A stretch of 64,000 nt of DNA from Amycolatopsis mediterranei (GTDB lineage: Bacteria; Actinomycetota; Actinomycetes; Mycobacteriales; Pseudonocardiaceae), in contig NZ_CP100416.1 of NCBI RefSeq assembly GCF_026017845.1, forward strand, positions 5,251,635 to 5,315,634. The letters are read 5' to 3'. Positions 40,301-46,556 of this stretch are shown in pieces. Within the stretch, counting starts at the first letter, position 1. Each line of letters starts with the position of its first letter. The notes under the pieces are model-generated. The model searched no databases. It worked only from the letters and a program-made list of their open reading frames with translations, and was not told the origin of the DNA. The position numbers and the translations under genes were made by a program.

Positions 40301-40543
40301 ACGAAGATCACCTACAGCGAGTGCTCCGGGGCGCACACGGTGACGGTGTCGCCCGCGCAGGGCTCGTTCCGGGCGGCGCCCCGCGAGTGGACGGTGAAGT
40401 TCCTCGGCGTGGCCGCGGCCCCGAGCCGGGTGAAGGTGGGAACCGGCTGGGCGCCGTCGACGGCGTGGAAGTGGGACGCGGCGACGAAGACGCTGACCGT
40501 GACCGCGCCGGCCCACCCGGGCCCGGTGACGGTCACGTACTGA
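37325..40543 (+). CDS. Secreted GH31-family glycosidase with two CBM35-like modules
   Basis: This 1072-residue exported enzyme has a Sec signal peptide (about 1-36) and a GH31 N-terminal beta domain. Two similar inserted carbohydrate-binding modules follow (about 135-275 and 285-425, each opening with CEAE and containing YANGxGGDG). The (beta/alpha)8 barrel (about 500-850) and C-terminal beta domains come last. Asp664 in FWWLDWCCD is the likely nucleophile and Asp736 in HFTGDTSSTW the likely acid/base, in place of the usual WxDMNE context. Substrate could be an alpha-glucan, alpha-xyloside or alpha-galactoside. GTG start with CGGAG upstream. A strong hairpin separates it from the convergent DUF305 gene. 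Confidence 0.88.
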   Translation: MRTRTARTIRRAFALVAAGSAVAAVTVATPAVAGPARQTVAAGNARFQVLSPTVIRAEYAGDGRFTDAATFNAVGRGAFTPTSYTSTVSGGVLTIKTSAATLTYRLNSGPFDGGNLEIRTSAGATPVLAAPWHHLTCAAGARCEAEDLTTDGLGIATDHSGYTGEGFLAGFESTGNSVTADVLAPTAGTYSVTARYANGQGGDGQYVTRTLSVSVDGGAAQKLTLPVTADWNAWALASVPVTLAAGHHSVRLERTAADSGDVNLDGLAVLTAGAAFPPASARAFTGCPAGTSCEAEAGLRSGSAVVATDHTGYAGRGFVAELNRGSTLTHRVSDVPADGTYLLHVRYANGTGGDGRHEMRTAAVTANGVTRTLTLPITDGWDAWKSASVPVDLKAGTNDVVLGCPEDTSCHVNVDTVAVTPAGGTAPPPHLALGGYRRGLDGVNGDNGTPSTTEGLLHQDGWYLLDDTISALYDPQTRAVTQRPSHGGNPYQDGYLFAFGHDYKAGLRDLATLTGPPQLLPRWAYGVWYSEYIDRTAADYRDRILPRFRSEGVPLDVLVTDTDFKAPDTWNGWQFDTAKFPDPAGFFAWSKAQGLHNNLNIHPSIMGSDPQFARAQATAKGKLAKSNCGTDCYVFDWGDPDQLKAYLDLHAGMMKQGNDFWWLDWCCDASRSSLPGVTPDAWINQQYADLAAPATGRGFVISRAYGSLQAGGYGGPTGLATGPWADKRSTLHFTGDTSSTWGTLRMEVGITPAESAATGMSAISHDIGGHNDTTGLRGSETYTSGGQQHQTAKLPDDMYARWVQLGTFQPIDRLHSNHSDRLPWQYGDAAKASATKFLNLRENLVPTTYTLAQQAATTGVPVVRPTYLEYPDEPGAYAAAQSEYFYGPDMLVAPVTSPGTSATTSVWFPPGQWTDYFTGKTYAGGTTQQVTSDLGTMPVFLRAGGITATRTADVANDVQNPLDRATVTVAPGGSGTFSLYEDNGVSSSRSSSTKITYSECSGAHTVTVSPAQGSFRAAPREWTVKFLGVAAAPSRVKVGTGWAPSTAWKWDAATKTLTVTAPAHPGPVTVTY

Positions 40544-40562
40544 GCCTTCCGGAGCCGGAACT

Positions 40563-40597
40563 GCCGTCGAGGCCACGGATCCCGTGGCCTCGACGGC
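40563..40597. terminator. Bidirectional hairpin terminator
   Basis: A perfect 16-bp GC-rich stem (40563-40578 with 40582-40597) with a three-base loop lies 19 bases after the GH31 stop and just beyond the stop of the convergent lipoprotein gene. There is no T-run on either side, which is common for terminators in high-GC actinomycetes. Confidence 0.75.
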
Positions 40598-40602
40598 TCG
40601 TC

Positions 40603-41139
40603 TCACGCGGTCTTCGGGAGCACCTCGCTTTCCCGCGTCCCCTCGGCGCCGACCTCCCGGGCCAGCTCGCGAGTCTCCGCGTCCGCCCCGGATGCCTGTT
40701 CACCCCGGGCCAGCACGACGAGCTGGGCGGCGTGCGCCCGCAGCAGCGCGACCAGCCGCCGGTCGAACCCGGAGCCCTGTTCGGTCCGCAGCGCCACCAG
40801 GTCGGCCGCGGTGACCATACCGGGCATCCGATGTCCACTGTGGACATCGCCGGCCGGCAGCCCCGCCCGGTCGCGGACGGCTCGCAGGCGGGTCAGCAAC
40901 CGGTCCTGAGGTCCAGAGCAGGCTTCGGCCGCCGAGCGGACGGCCGCGCTCGCCGTGTGCTCCGGCGCCAGCCGGGCCGCGGTCAGGGCGTTCTCCGTCA
41001 TCGGCACCACCAGCTGCAGCCAGGCCACGTCGGTCGGGTTGAAGGCCTGCGGGGTGGTGGTGGGGGCCGGGGCGGTGGTGGTGGCGCAACCGCCCATGAT
41101 CAGCGCCACCACCGCCGCCCCCAGGACCAGCCGTCTCAC
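40603..41139 (-). CDS. DUF305-like lipoprotein lacking the family histidines
   Basis: This 178-residue protein has a short lipoprotein signal (lipobox MGGC, Cys17) and a four-helix DUF305 (ferritin-like) domain. In typical DUF305 proteins the two helical repeats carry HHQ/HH motifs thought to bind metal. Here the first reads VVPMTENALTAARLA and the second VALLRAHAAQLVVLA, so most of those histidines are missing, although GMVTAADLVALRTEQGSGFD is recognisable. It may have a structural role. The GTG start overlaps the stop of the DUF1996 gene (GTGA), so the two are coupled. Confidence 0.72.
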   Translation of the reverse strand: MRRLVLGAAVVALIMGGCATTTAPAPTTTPQAFNPTDVAWLQLVVPMTENALTAARLAPEHTASAAVRSAAEACSGPQDRLLTRLRAVRDRAGLPAGDVHSGHRMPGMVTAADLVALRTEQGSGFDRRLVALLRAHAAQLVVLARGEQASGADAETRELAREVGAEGTRESEVLPKTA

Positions 41140-42068
41140 GGACGGCCGGGCAGCCGGTAGTTCGGCCCGAGCACCCCGCCGCGATCGGGCTTGTAGAGGT
41201 CGAACCCGCGCGGGTCGCACTGCAGGCCGCCGTTGATGCAGTGCTTCACCAGCGCCGCGAGCGTCTCGGGGTCCCACGCGTTGAAGAAGTCGTAGTGCCA
41301 CGAGTACCCGCGCCCGCTGGCCAGGTGGACGCCGGACATGTCGCCACTGACCGGGAACGCCATCTTGAACTCCAGCATCGGCACGGCCACCGGGTGGTCG
41401 GCCGGGCACGTCAGCGTCGCCCGGTCCGGGTACGCCAGGTGGCTCTTGTGGTCGGCCGAGTCCAGGTGGACGCCGTCCCAGCAGCTCGGCGCCTGGTAGC
41501 GGATGTTGAGCTGGCTGCCGTCGACGCAGTGCACCGGGATGTCCCAGTTGTGGAAGCTGTCCCCGCACTCCCAGCCCTCGATCGCCCCGGGCGCGTGCTG
41601 GAAGTCGTCCTGCGTCGCCGTGACGCTCCCGGCGACGTACCGCAGGCCGGGCGGGAACGGCACCACCTTCGTGTAGTCGAGGATGCCGGACTTGTAGTAG
41701 ACGACCTGCGCGAAGTTCGGCAGCACCACCTGGTTCCCGTTGTACACCGTCGGGAACCAGTACGCGGACAGGTCGTCCGGCGCCAGGCAGGTCGTGTTGC
41801 CGACGCCCGCGCCCTGCAAGGATTGCAGGGTGGTAGCGGCGTTGGTGGTCTTGTTGCCGAGGAAGGTGTGGTCGTGCGAGGCGCCGGGCAGCCCGGGGAA
41901 GACGATCGGGTCGTCCGGCTGGTGGTGACTCGGGGAGCAGTTGACCTGGAACTCGTGGTGGGTCACCAGATCGTCGGCCCCGGCGGGCGACCAGGTGGCC
42001 GCGGTCAGGAAGGCGCCTGCCAGCACGGTGGCGGCGGTGCAGGCGAGGAGCGCGGCTTTCGTTGCCAA
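41136..42068 (-). CDS. Secreted DUF1996-family protein
   Basis: This 310-residue protein has a Sec signal peptide (cleavage after about residue 31, ATWSPAGA-DD) and a full DUF1996 domain. Family stretches include FQVNCSPSHHQPDDPIVFPG, GASHDHTFLGN and CGDSFHNWDIPVHCVDGSQL, with many His, Asp and Cys residues that may bind metal or sugar. DUF1996 proteins occur in fungi and actinobacteria beside carbohydrate-active enzymes, but their activity is not established. The start is TTG at 42068 with GGAGG four bases upstream; no ATG or GTG fits as well. A perfect 18-bp LacI-type operator lies 28 bp upstream. Confidence 0.85.
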   Translation of the reverse strand: MATKAALLACTAATVLAGAFLTAATWSPAGADDLVTHHEFQVNCSPSHHQPDDPIVFPGLPGASHDHTFLGNKTTNAATTLQSLQGAGVGNTTCLAPDDLSAYWFPTVYNGNQVVLPNFAQVVYYKSGILDYTKVVPFPPGLRYVAGSVTATQDDFQHAPGAIEGWECGDSFHNWDIPVHCVDGSQLNIRYQAPSCWDGVHLDSADHKSHLAYPDRATLTCPADHPVAVPMLEFKMAFPVSGDMSGVHLASGRGYSWHYDFFNAWDPETLAALVKHCINGGLQCDPRGFDLYKPDRGGVLGPNYRLPGRP

Positions 42069-42096
42069 GGGTCCTCCACGGTGAGGGTGCCAAGGA

Positions 42097-42114
42097 TGGG
42101 AGAGCGCTCTCCCA
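42097..42114. promoter_or_regulatory. GAGAGCGCTCTC operator, copy 2 (18-bp palindrome)
   Basis: TGGGAGAGCGCTCTCCCA is a perfect palindrome 28 bp before the DUF1996 start. It is the longest of the three related sites and contains both the window's shared core and the TGGGAG/CTCCCA ends of the known CebR box. Confidence 0.8.
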
Positions 42115-42237
42115 CAGCATGCGCAGCTGGGTGCGACCCTGTCAAGGAGTCACCCCTTCGCCGCTCGGACAGTCATTGTCGGGATTACCGGCGATCCTTG
42201 ACAGGGCGGGGGCGCGTGCCGAACCATCGGTCGCGCT

Positions 42238-42251
42238 GGAGAGCGCTCTCC
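42238..42251. promoter_or_regulatory. GAGAGCGCTCTC operator, copy 3
   Basis: GGAGAGCGCTCTCC is a perfect 14-bp palindrome 32 bp before the start of the CBM-glycosidase gene. Together with copy 2, 141 bp away (start to start), it covers both divergent promoters. Confidence 0.78.
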
Positions 42252-42283
42252 GAGTGCCGTTCCCCTGTCGTACGGGAGTCATC

Positions 42284-44008
42284 GTGGACCGACCGTCGCT
42301 CCTCCGCGCCGTCCCGGCGCTGGTGGCCCTGCTGGTGCTGGGCCTGCTCGCTGCCCCCTTCCCGGCGCACGCCGCCACGCTGCTTTCCCAGGGCAGACCC
42401 GCGACCGCGTCGAGCAGCGAGGGCGCGGGCACGCCGGCGTCGGCGGCCGTCGACGGTGACCCCGGCACCCGCTGGGCGAGCGCCTGGAGCGACCCGCAGT
42501 GGCTTCAGGTCGATCTCGGCGCTCCCGCCGACATCAGCCAGGTCATGCTGAACTGGGAAGCCGCCTACGCGACGGCCTACGAAATCCAGGTCTCGGCCGA
42601 CGCCGCGAGTTGGCAGACTGTGTACAGCACGACCACCGCGGCCGGCGGGATCCAAAACCTCGCCGTCACCGGGCACGGCCGGTATGTGCGCCTCTACGGC
42701 ACCCATCGCGTCGGCGGCTACGGCTACTCGCTGTGGGAGTTCCAGGTGAGCGGAACGCCGGGGACGCAGGGCGGCGCCGGCGTCACCCGGGTGACCGGCT
42801 CGCAGGGGAACTGGCAGCTCACGGTCGACGGGATACCGTGGACCGTCAAGGGACTCACCTGGGGCCCGCCGGTCGGCGAAGCGGCCGCGCGGATGCCCGA
42901 ACTGCACGCGATCGGCGTCAACACCGTCCGCACCTGGGGGACCGACGGCACCACCCAGCCCCTGCTGGACGCCGCCGCGGCCAACGGCATCAAGGTGAGC
43001 AGCGGATTCTGGTTGCAGCCCGGGGGTGGCCCGGGCAGCGGCGGCTGCGTCGACTACACAACGGATACCGCATACAAGAACACGATGCTCGCCGAGATCC
43101 AAAAATGGGTTACCGCATACAAAACACACCCCGGCGTGCTGCTGTGGAACGTGGGCAACGAGTCGATCCTCGGGATGCAGAACTGCTACTCCGGCACGCA
43201 GCTGGAGCAGAACCGGATCGCCTACACGCGCTTCGTCGATCAAGCGGCGCAGGCGATCCACGCCATCGACGCGAACCACCCGGTCACCTCGACCGACGCC
43301 TGGACCGGCGCGTGGCCGTACTACAAGGCGTACGCACCGAACCTCGATCTCTACGCGGTCAACTCCTACGCCCACGTCTGCCAGGTGAAGCAGGACTGGC
43401 TGGCGGGCGGCTACACGAAGCCGTACGTCATCACCGAGACCGGCCCGGCCGGCGAGTGGGAGGTGCCGAACGACGTGAACGGCGTGCCCACCGAACCGAC
43501 CGACCAGCAGAAGCGCGACGGTTACGGCAATGCCTGGAACTGCGTGCTGGCCCACCCCGGAGTGGCCCTCGGCGCGACGCTCTTCCACTACGGCACCGAG
43601 GGCGACTTCGGCGGGGTCTGGTTCAACATCACCACGGGCAACGAGAAGCGGCTCTCCTGGTACGCCGTCCGGCGGCTCTACAGTGGACAGACGGGTGGCA
43701 ACACCCCGCCGGTGATCGCGTCGATGGACCTCAGCCGCGCCACCGGCGTCCCGGCCGGCGGCACCTTCACGGTGACGGCCGGAGTGTCCGATCCGGACGG
43801 TGATCCGATCACCTACACGATGGGGTACAACAGCAAGTACCTCAACAACGCGTCGGGCCTGATCCCGGCCCCGTTCACCGGGAACGGGACGTTCACCGTC
43901 ACCGCGCCGCAGCAGCCGGGTGTCTGGAAGCTCTACCTCTACGCCCGTGACGGTCACGGCAACGTCGGCATCGAGACGCGCTCGCTGCGCGTGACCGCCA
44001 CGCGGTGA
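42284..44008 (+). CDS. Secreted glycoside hydrolase with F5/8-type binding module (GH2-like barrel)
   Basis: This 574-residue protein has a Sec signal peptide (about 1-30, FPAHAA). A discoidin/CBM32-type module follows (about 32-150, AVDGDPGTRWASAWSDPQWLQVDLG). A TIM-barrel catalytic domain resembling GH2 (about 165-470) has Glu293 in NVGNES as acid/base and Glu385 in VITETGP as nucleophile. The C-terminus is a cadherin/Ig-like domain with DPDGDPITY. It likely acts on a plant or fungal beta-glycan outside the cell. The GTG start at 42284 follows CGGGAG. Operator copy 3 lies just upstream. Confidence 0.83.
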   Translation: MDRPSLLRAVPALVALLVLGLLAAPFPAHAATLLSQGRPATASSSEGAGTPASAAVDGDPGTRWASAWSDPQWLQVDLGAPADISQVMLNWEAAYATAYEIQVSADAASWQTVYSTTTAAGGIQNLAVTGHGRYVRLYGTHRVGGYGYSLWEFQVSGTPGTQGGAGVTRVTGSQGNWQLTVDGIPWTVKGLTWGPPVGEAAARMPELHAIGVNTVRTWGTDGTTQPLLDAAAANGIKVSSGFWLQPGGGPGSGGCVDYTTDTAYKNTMLAEIQKWVTAYKTHPGVLLWNVGNESILGMQNCYSGTQLEQNRIAYTRFVDQAAQAIHAIDANHPVTSTDAWTGAWPYYKAYAPNLDLYAVNSYAHVCQVKQDWLAGGYTKPYVITETGPAGEWEVPNDVNGVPTEPTDQQKRDGYGNAWNCVLAHPGVALGATLFHYGTEGDFGGVWFNITTGNEKRLSWYAVRRLYSGQTGGNTPPVIASMDLSRATGVPAGGTFTVTAGVSDPDGDPITYTMGYNSKYLNNASGLIPAPFTGNGTFTVTAPQQPGVWKLYLYARDGHGNVGIETRSLRVTATR

Positions 44009-44014
44009 CGGCCG

Positions 44015-44365
44015 TCAGCCCTCGGCGAGGCAGAAGAGGTGCCCTTCGGGATCCTGCAGGACGGTCCAGTCGCCGCCGCCCGGCTGGAAGTCCGGCTTGA
44101 TGGCGCCCAGCGTCAGGAATTCTTCGACGGCGCCGGCGAGATCGCCGACCCGCAGGTCGAAGTGGGCGTGCTTGGCGGCGTCCGGCCAGGCGGGGCCGCG
44201 GTAGCCCGCGACGCGCTGGAAGCCGAGGCCGACCGGGCCGCCGCCGAGCTGGACGGTGTCGTCGTCGGTGGAGGTGACTTCCCAGCCGAGTGCCTTGGCG
44301 TAGAAGGCGGCGAGCGCGGCCGGGTCGGCGCAGTCGAGGACGACGGTGGTGAGTTCTGCGGGCAC
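44015..44365 (-). CDS. VOC-superfamily (glyoxalase-like) protein
   Basis: This 116-residue single-domain protein has the vicinal-oxygen-chelate fold: VVLDCADPAALAAFYAKALGWEV at the start, HFDLRV in the middle and LQDPEGHLFCLAEG at the end, including the metal-site His and Glu. Such proteins range from dioxygenases to antibiotic-binding resistance proteins; no specific role is visible. The GTG at 44365 follows AAAAGGAG. It is divergent from an AraC-type regulator, which is likely to control it. Confidence 0.82.
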   Translation of the reverse strand: MPAELTTVVLDCADPAALAAFYAKALGWEVTSTDDDTVQLGGGPVGLGFQRVAGYRGPAWPDAAKHAHFDLRVGDLAGAVEEFLTLGAIKPDFQPGGGDWTVLQDPEGHLFCLAEG

Positions 44366-44483
44366 GGATGGCTCCTTTTCGTCGTGCTTTCGTCGGGTGG
44401 GAGCCTGCCCGCCGTTCCCGGGTGCGGTCTTGAAGATCCTTGCGGGCCGGAAAGTGTCGGACCCCCGGCGTACCGTCCGGCTC

Positions 44484-45278
44484 GTGCTCGAAGCATTCGA
44501 AGTCGTGGCCCGCCCCGGGTATTCGGTGAGCGTGGTCCGGTGCGCCGACGACCACACCGGCTGGTCGGCGGCGGAGGTGCCGGCCGGCCACCGGGTGGTG
44601 CTGGTGCGCCGGGGCCGGTTCCGCAGGCGGGTCCGCGGCGTGATCGCGGACGCCGACCCGACGGCGGCCTACCTGGCCGGACCCGGCGACGAAGAGTGCT
44701 TCGCGCACCCGGCGGGCGGAGACGTCTGCACGTCGGTGGAGTTCGGCGCGCCATTGTGGCGCCGCCTCGCGGGCGACCGGGCGGGGCCGTCGACGGTGTA
44801 CGTCGACGCCGCACTCGAACTCGCCCACCGGCGCGTGGTCGCCTCGGCGGCCGACCCGGACTACGCGCTGGCGGAACAGCTGCTGGCGCTGGTGGGCGGC
44901 GCGATCACGCAGGCGGCGCGGGCCCCGACACCGGCGTCGCCGGGTCGTGGCGACGATCGCGCGGTGGTGGCCCGGGCCCGGGAAGCGATCGTGGCGGACG
45001 CCCCGGCCGCGGCCGGGCTGTTCCCGCTGGCGGAGGCGCTGGGGGTGTCGCCGTACCGGTTGAGCCGCGCTTTTCCGCGCGAGCTGGGCGTTTCGCTGAC
45101 GCGCTACCGCAACCGCGTCCGGGTCGGCCGAGCCCTCGAGCGGCTGGAGGCGGGGGAGCGGGAGCTGGCCGTGCTGGCGGCGGACCTCGGCTTCGCCGAC
45201 CAAGCTCACCTGACCCGAACGGTCCGCGAACACGCCGGAGTCCCACCGGGAGCAGTGCGGCGCCTGCTGGCGCGGTGA
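44484..45278 (+). CDS. AraC-family transcriptional regulator
   Basis: This protein of about 264 residues has an N-terminal cupin-like sensor region and a C-terminal AraC double helix-turn-helix (about 185-264): GLFPLAEALGVSPYRLSRAFPRELG, then RYRNRVRVGRALERLEAGE and LGFADQAHLTRTVREHAG. The precise start is uncertain: I chose the GTG at 44484, which begins MLEAFEVVARPGYS, but no good ribosome-binding site precedes it and the frame is open further upstream. It is divergent from the VOC gene across about 118 bp. Confidence 0.8.
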   Translation: MLEAFEVVARPGYSVSVVRCADDHTGWSAAEVPAGHRVVLVRRGRFRRRVRGVIADADPTAAYLAGPGDEECFAHPAGGDVCTSVEFGAPLWRRLAGDRAGPSTVYVDAALELAHRRVVASAADPDYALAEQLLALVGGAITQAARAPTPASPGRGDDRAVVARAREAIVADAPAAAGLFPLAEALGVSPYRLSRAFPRELGVSLTRYRNRVRVGRALERLEAGERELAVLAADLGFADQAHLTRTVREHAGVPPGAVRRLLAR

Positions 45279-45382
45279 GGTGAGCGGTGCGAGGAGGGGC
45301 GGCGCAGACGGCGGGGCTAGGCGCGTGGTCACCCCCAGTGGCCACGTGAGTCACCCGTGGGCCGCTGCGCCACCCCGGGCCG

Positions 45383-45481
45383 GTGTCACGTTTCCGAAAC
45401 ACCGGACGTGAGTATCGTAGTCTTTCCGGCACGGGATGTGTCAAGTTTTCGGAACAGCTACGCTGTTGGGTGTCACGTTTC
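45383..45481. promoter_or_regulatory. Three repeated operator elements before the EspR-like gene
   Basis: GTGTCACGTTTCCGAAAC (45383), GTGTCAAGTTTTCGGAAC (45438) and GTGTCACGTTTC (45470) share a common pattern. The first contains the palindrome GTTTC-C-GAAAC (45390-45400) and the second a looser version. They flank the presumed promoter and end 21 bases before the start codon, so autoregulation by the HTH protein is likely. Confidence 0.65.
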
Positions 45482-45501
45482 ATGGCTGCGGGTGGTGTGT
45501 G

Positions 45502-45936
45502 GTGAGCGAAGAGCGCAGTTTCGCCGAACGGCTGGCGCACCTGATCGCGACCGTGCACCCGCCGGACCGCAAGCCGTACTCCTACCGGGAGATCGCGCAC
45601 GGCGTCGCCGAGCAGACCGGGGTCACGATGTCGGCGACCCACGTCCAGCAGCTGGCCGTCGGTGCGCGCAAGGACCCGAAGCGCTCGCACATCCAGGCGC
45701 TCGCCCAGTTCTTCGGCGTCCCGGTGACGTACTTCTTCGACGACGAGGTCGCCGGGCAGGTCGACCAGCAGGTCGAAGACGTTGTGGCGTGGCGGGACAG
45801 CGAAGCGCGGAACCTGGCGCAGCGAGCCATGCGGCTCTCGCCGCGCGACCGCGAAACCGTGACCGCGCTGCTGGATCAGCTGAGCAGCTACGACGACACC
45901 CGGGGCCGCGCCGGGCGGCGGCGGAAGCCGGAGTGA
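45502..45936 (+). CDS. EspR-like helix-turn-helix regulator
   Basis: This 144-residue protein resembles Mycobacterium tuberculosis EspR in layout. It has an N-terminal XRE-type helix-turn-helix (FAERLAHLIATVHPPDRKPYS, then GVTMSATHVQQLAVGARKDP) with FFGVPVTYFFDDE, and a C-terminal dimerisation helix set with AQRAMRLSPRDRETVTALL. EspR-type proteins bind DNA as dimers of dimers and can bridge distant sites. The GTG at 45502 is preferred over the open frame from 45436, because its product starts like EspR. It is followed by an ImmA/IrrE protease gene and a membrane protein gene; protease control of the repressor, as in ImmA/ImmR, is inferred. Confidence 0.82.
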   Translation: MSEERSFAERLAHLIATVHPPDRKPYSYREIAHGVAEQTGVTMSATHVQQLAVGARKDPKRSHIQALAQFFGVPVTYFFDDEVAGQVDQQVEDVVAWRDSEARNLAQRAMRLSPRDRETVTALLDQLSSYDDTRGRAGRRRKPE

Positions 45937-45956
45937 GCCCGGGCGGCTCGGCTACG

Positions 45957-46547
45957 ATGACCTCGTCCGTGTTCGCGCCCCGGTGCACCCGGCTGGCGCC
46001 CGGTCACCAGGGAGGACCCATCGACGAGCGCGGCCTGCCGGCCCTCCGCGACCGGGCACGTGAGCGCGTGCGGACGGTGCTCGCCGCTGTCCCGCTCCCG
46101 CGGCCGTGGTCGATGAACGCCTGGGTCGACGGCCTCGAAGCGTGGCGGGGGCGCGAGATCGACCTCGTCCCGATCGCCTACCGGCCCGGTCAGCCGTCCG
46201 GTGCGTGGCAGGCTCGCCCGGGCTACGACCTGATCGCCTACACCGAGCGGACGTCGGCGCTGCACCAGGACCACATCATCGCCCACGAGCTGGCCCACAT
46301 GCTGTGCGTGCACACCGGGACCTGCCTGATGTCGGAGGCCGAGGCCGCCGAACTCGCCCCGGACCTGGCGCCGCGGGCGTTGTCGCACCTGCTCACCCGC
46401 GTCACGACCGGGACCGACGAGTACGAGGCCGAGCTGATCGCCGTCCTGCTGCTGAGCGCGGCGACGAGCGAGCCGCCCGCCGTTCAGCCGGGCGCGTCCG
46501 GCCGAGCGGCGGACCAGGCTAGGCGGCTGGCGGCCCTCCTGGGATAG
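45957..46547 (+). CDS. ImmA/IrrE-type zinc metalloprotease-like protein
   Basis: This protein of about 196 residues has the motif HIIAHELAHMLCVH (His110, Glu111, His114) that defines zinc-dependent ImmA/IrrE-like proteases. Such enzymes cleave partner HTH repressors. EAELIAVLLLSAA later in the protein supplies the third ligand glutamate region. It follows the EspR-like gene by 20 bases. The ATG at 45957 has no strong ribosome-binding site; a GTG at 45969 is possible. The early part (WSMNAWVDGLEAWRGREIDL) is conserved-looking. Its natural substrate is probably the product of the preceding gene. Confidence 0.8.
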   Translation: MTSSVFAPRCTRLAPGHQGGPIDERGLPALRDRARERVRTVLAAVPLPRPWSMNAWVDGLEAWRGREIDLVPIAYRPGQPSGAWQARPGYDLIAYTERTSALHQDHIIAHELAHMLCVHTGTCLMSEAEAAELAPDLAPRALSHLLTRVTTGTDEYEAELIAVLLLSAATSEPPAVQPGASGRAADQARRLAALLG

Positions 46548-46556
46548 TCGCGTCCC

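Noticed and set aside
37304..40606. A 3.3-kb open frame antisense to the GH31 gene
   Set aside because: Long antisense frames are expected at this GC content; the product shows no domain, and the plus strand encodes a clear enzyme.
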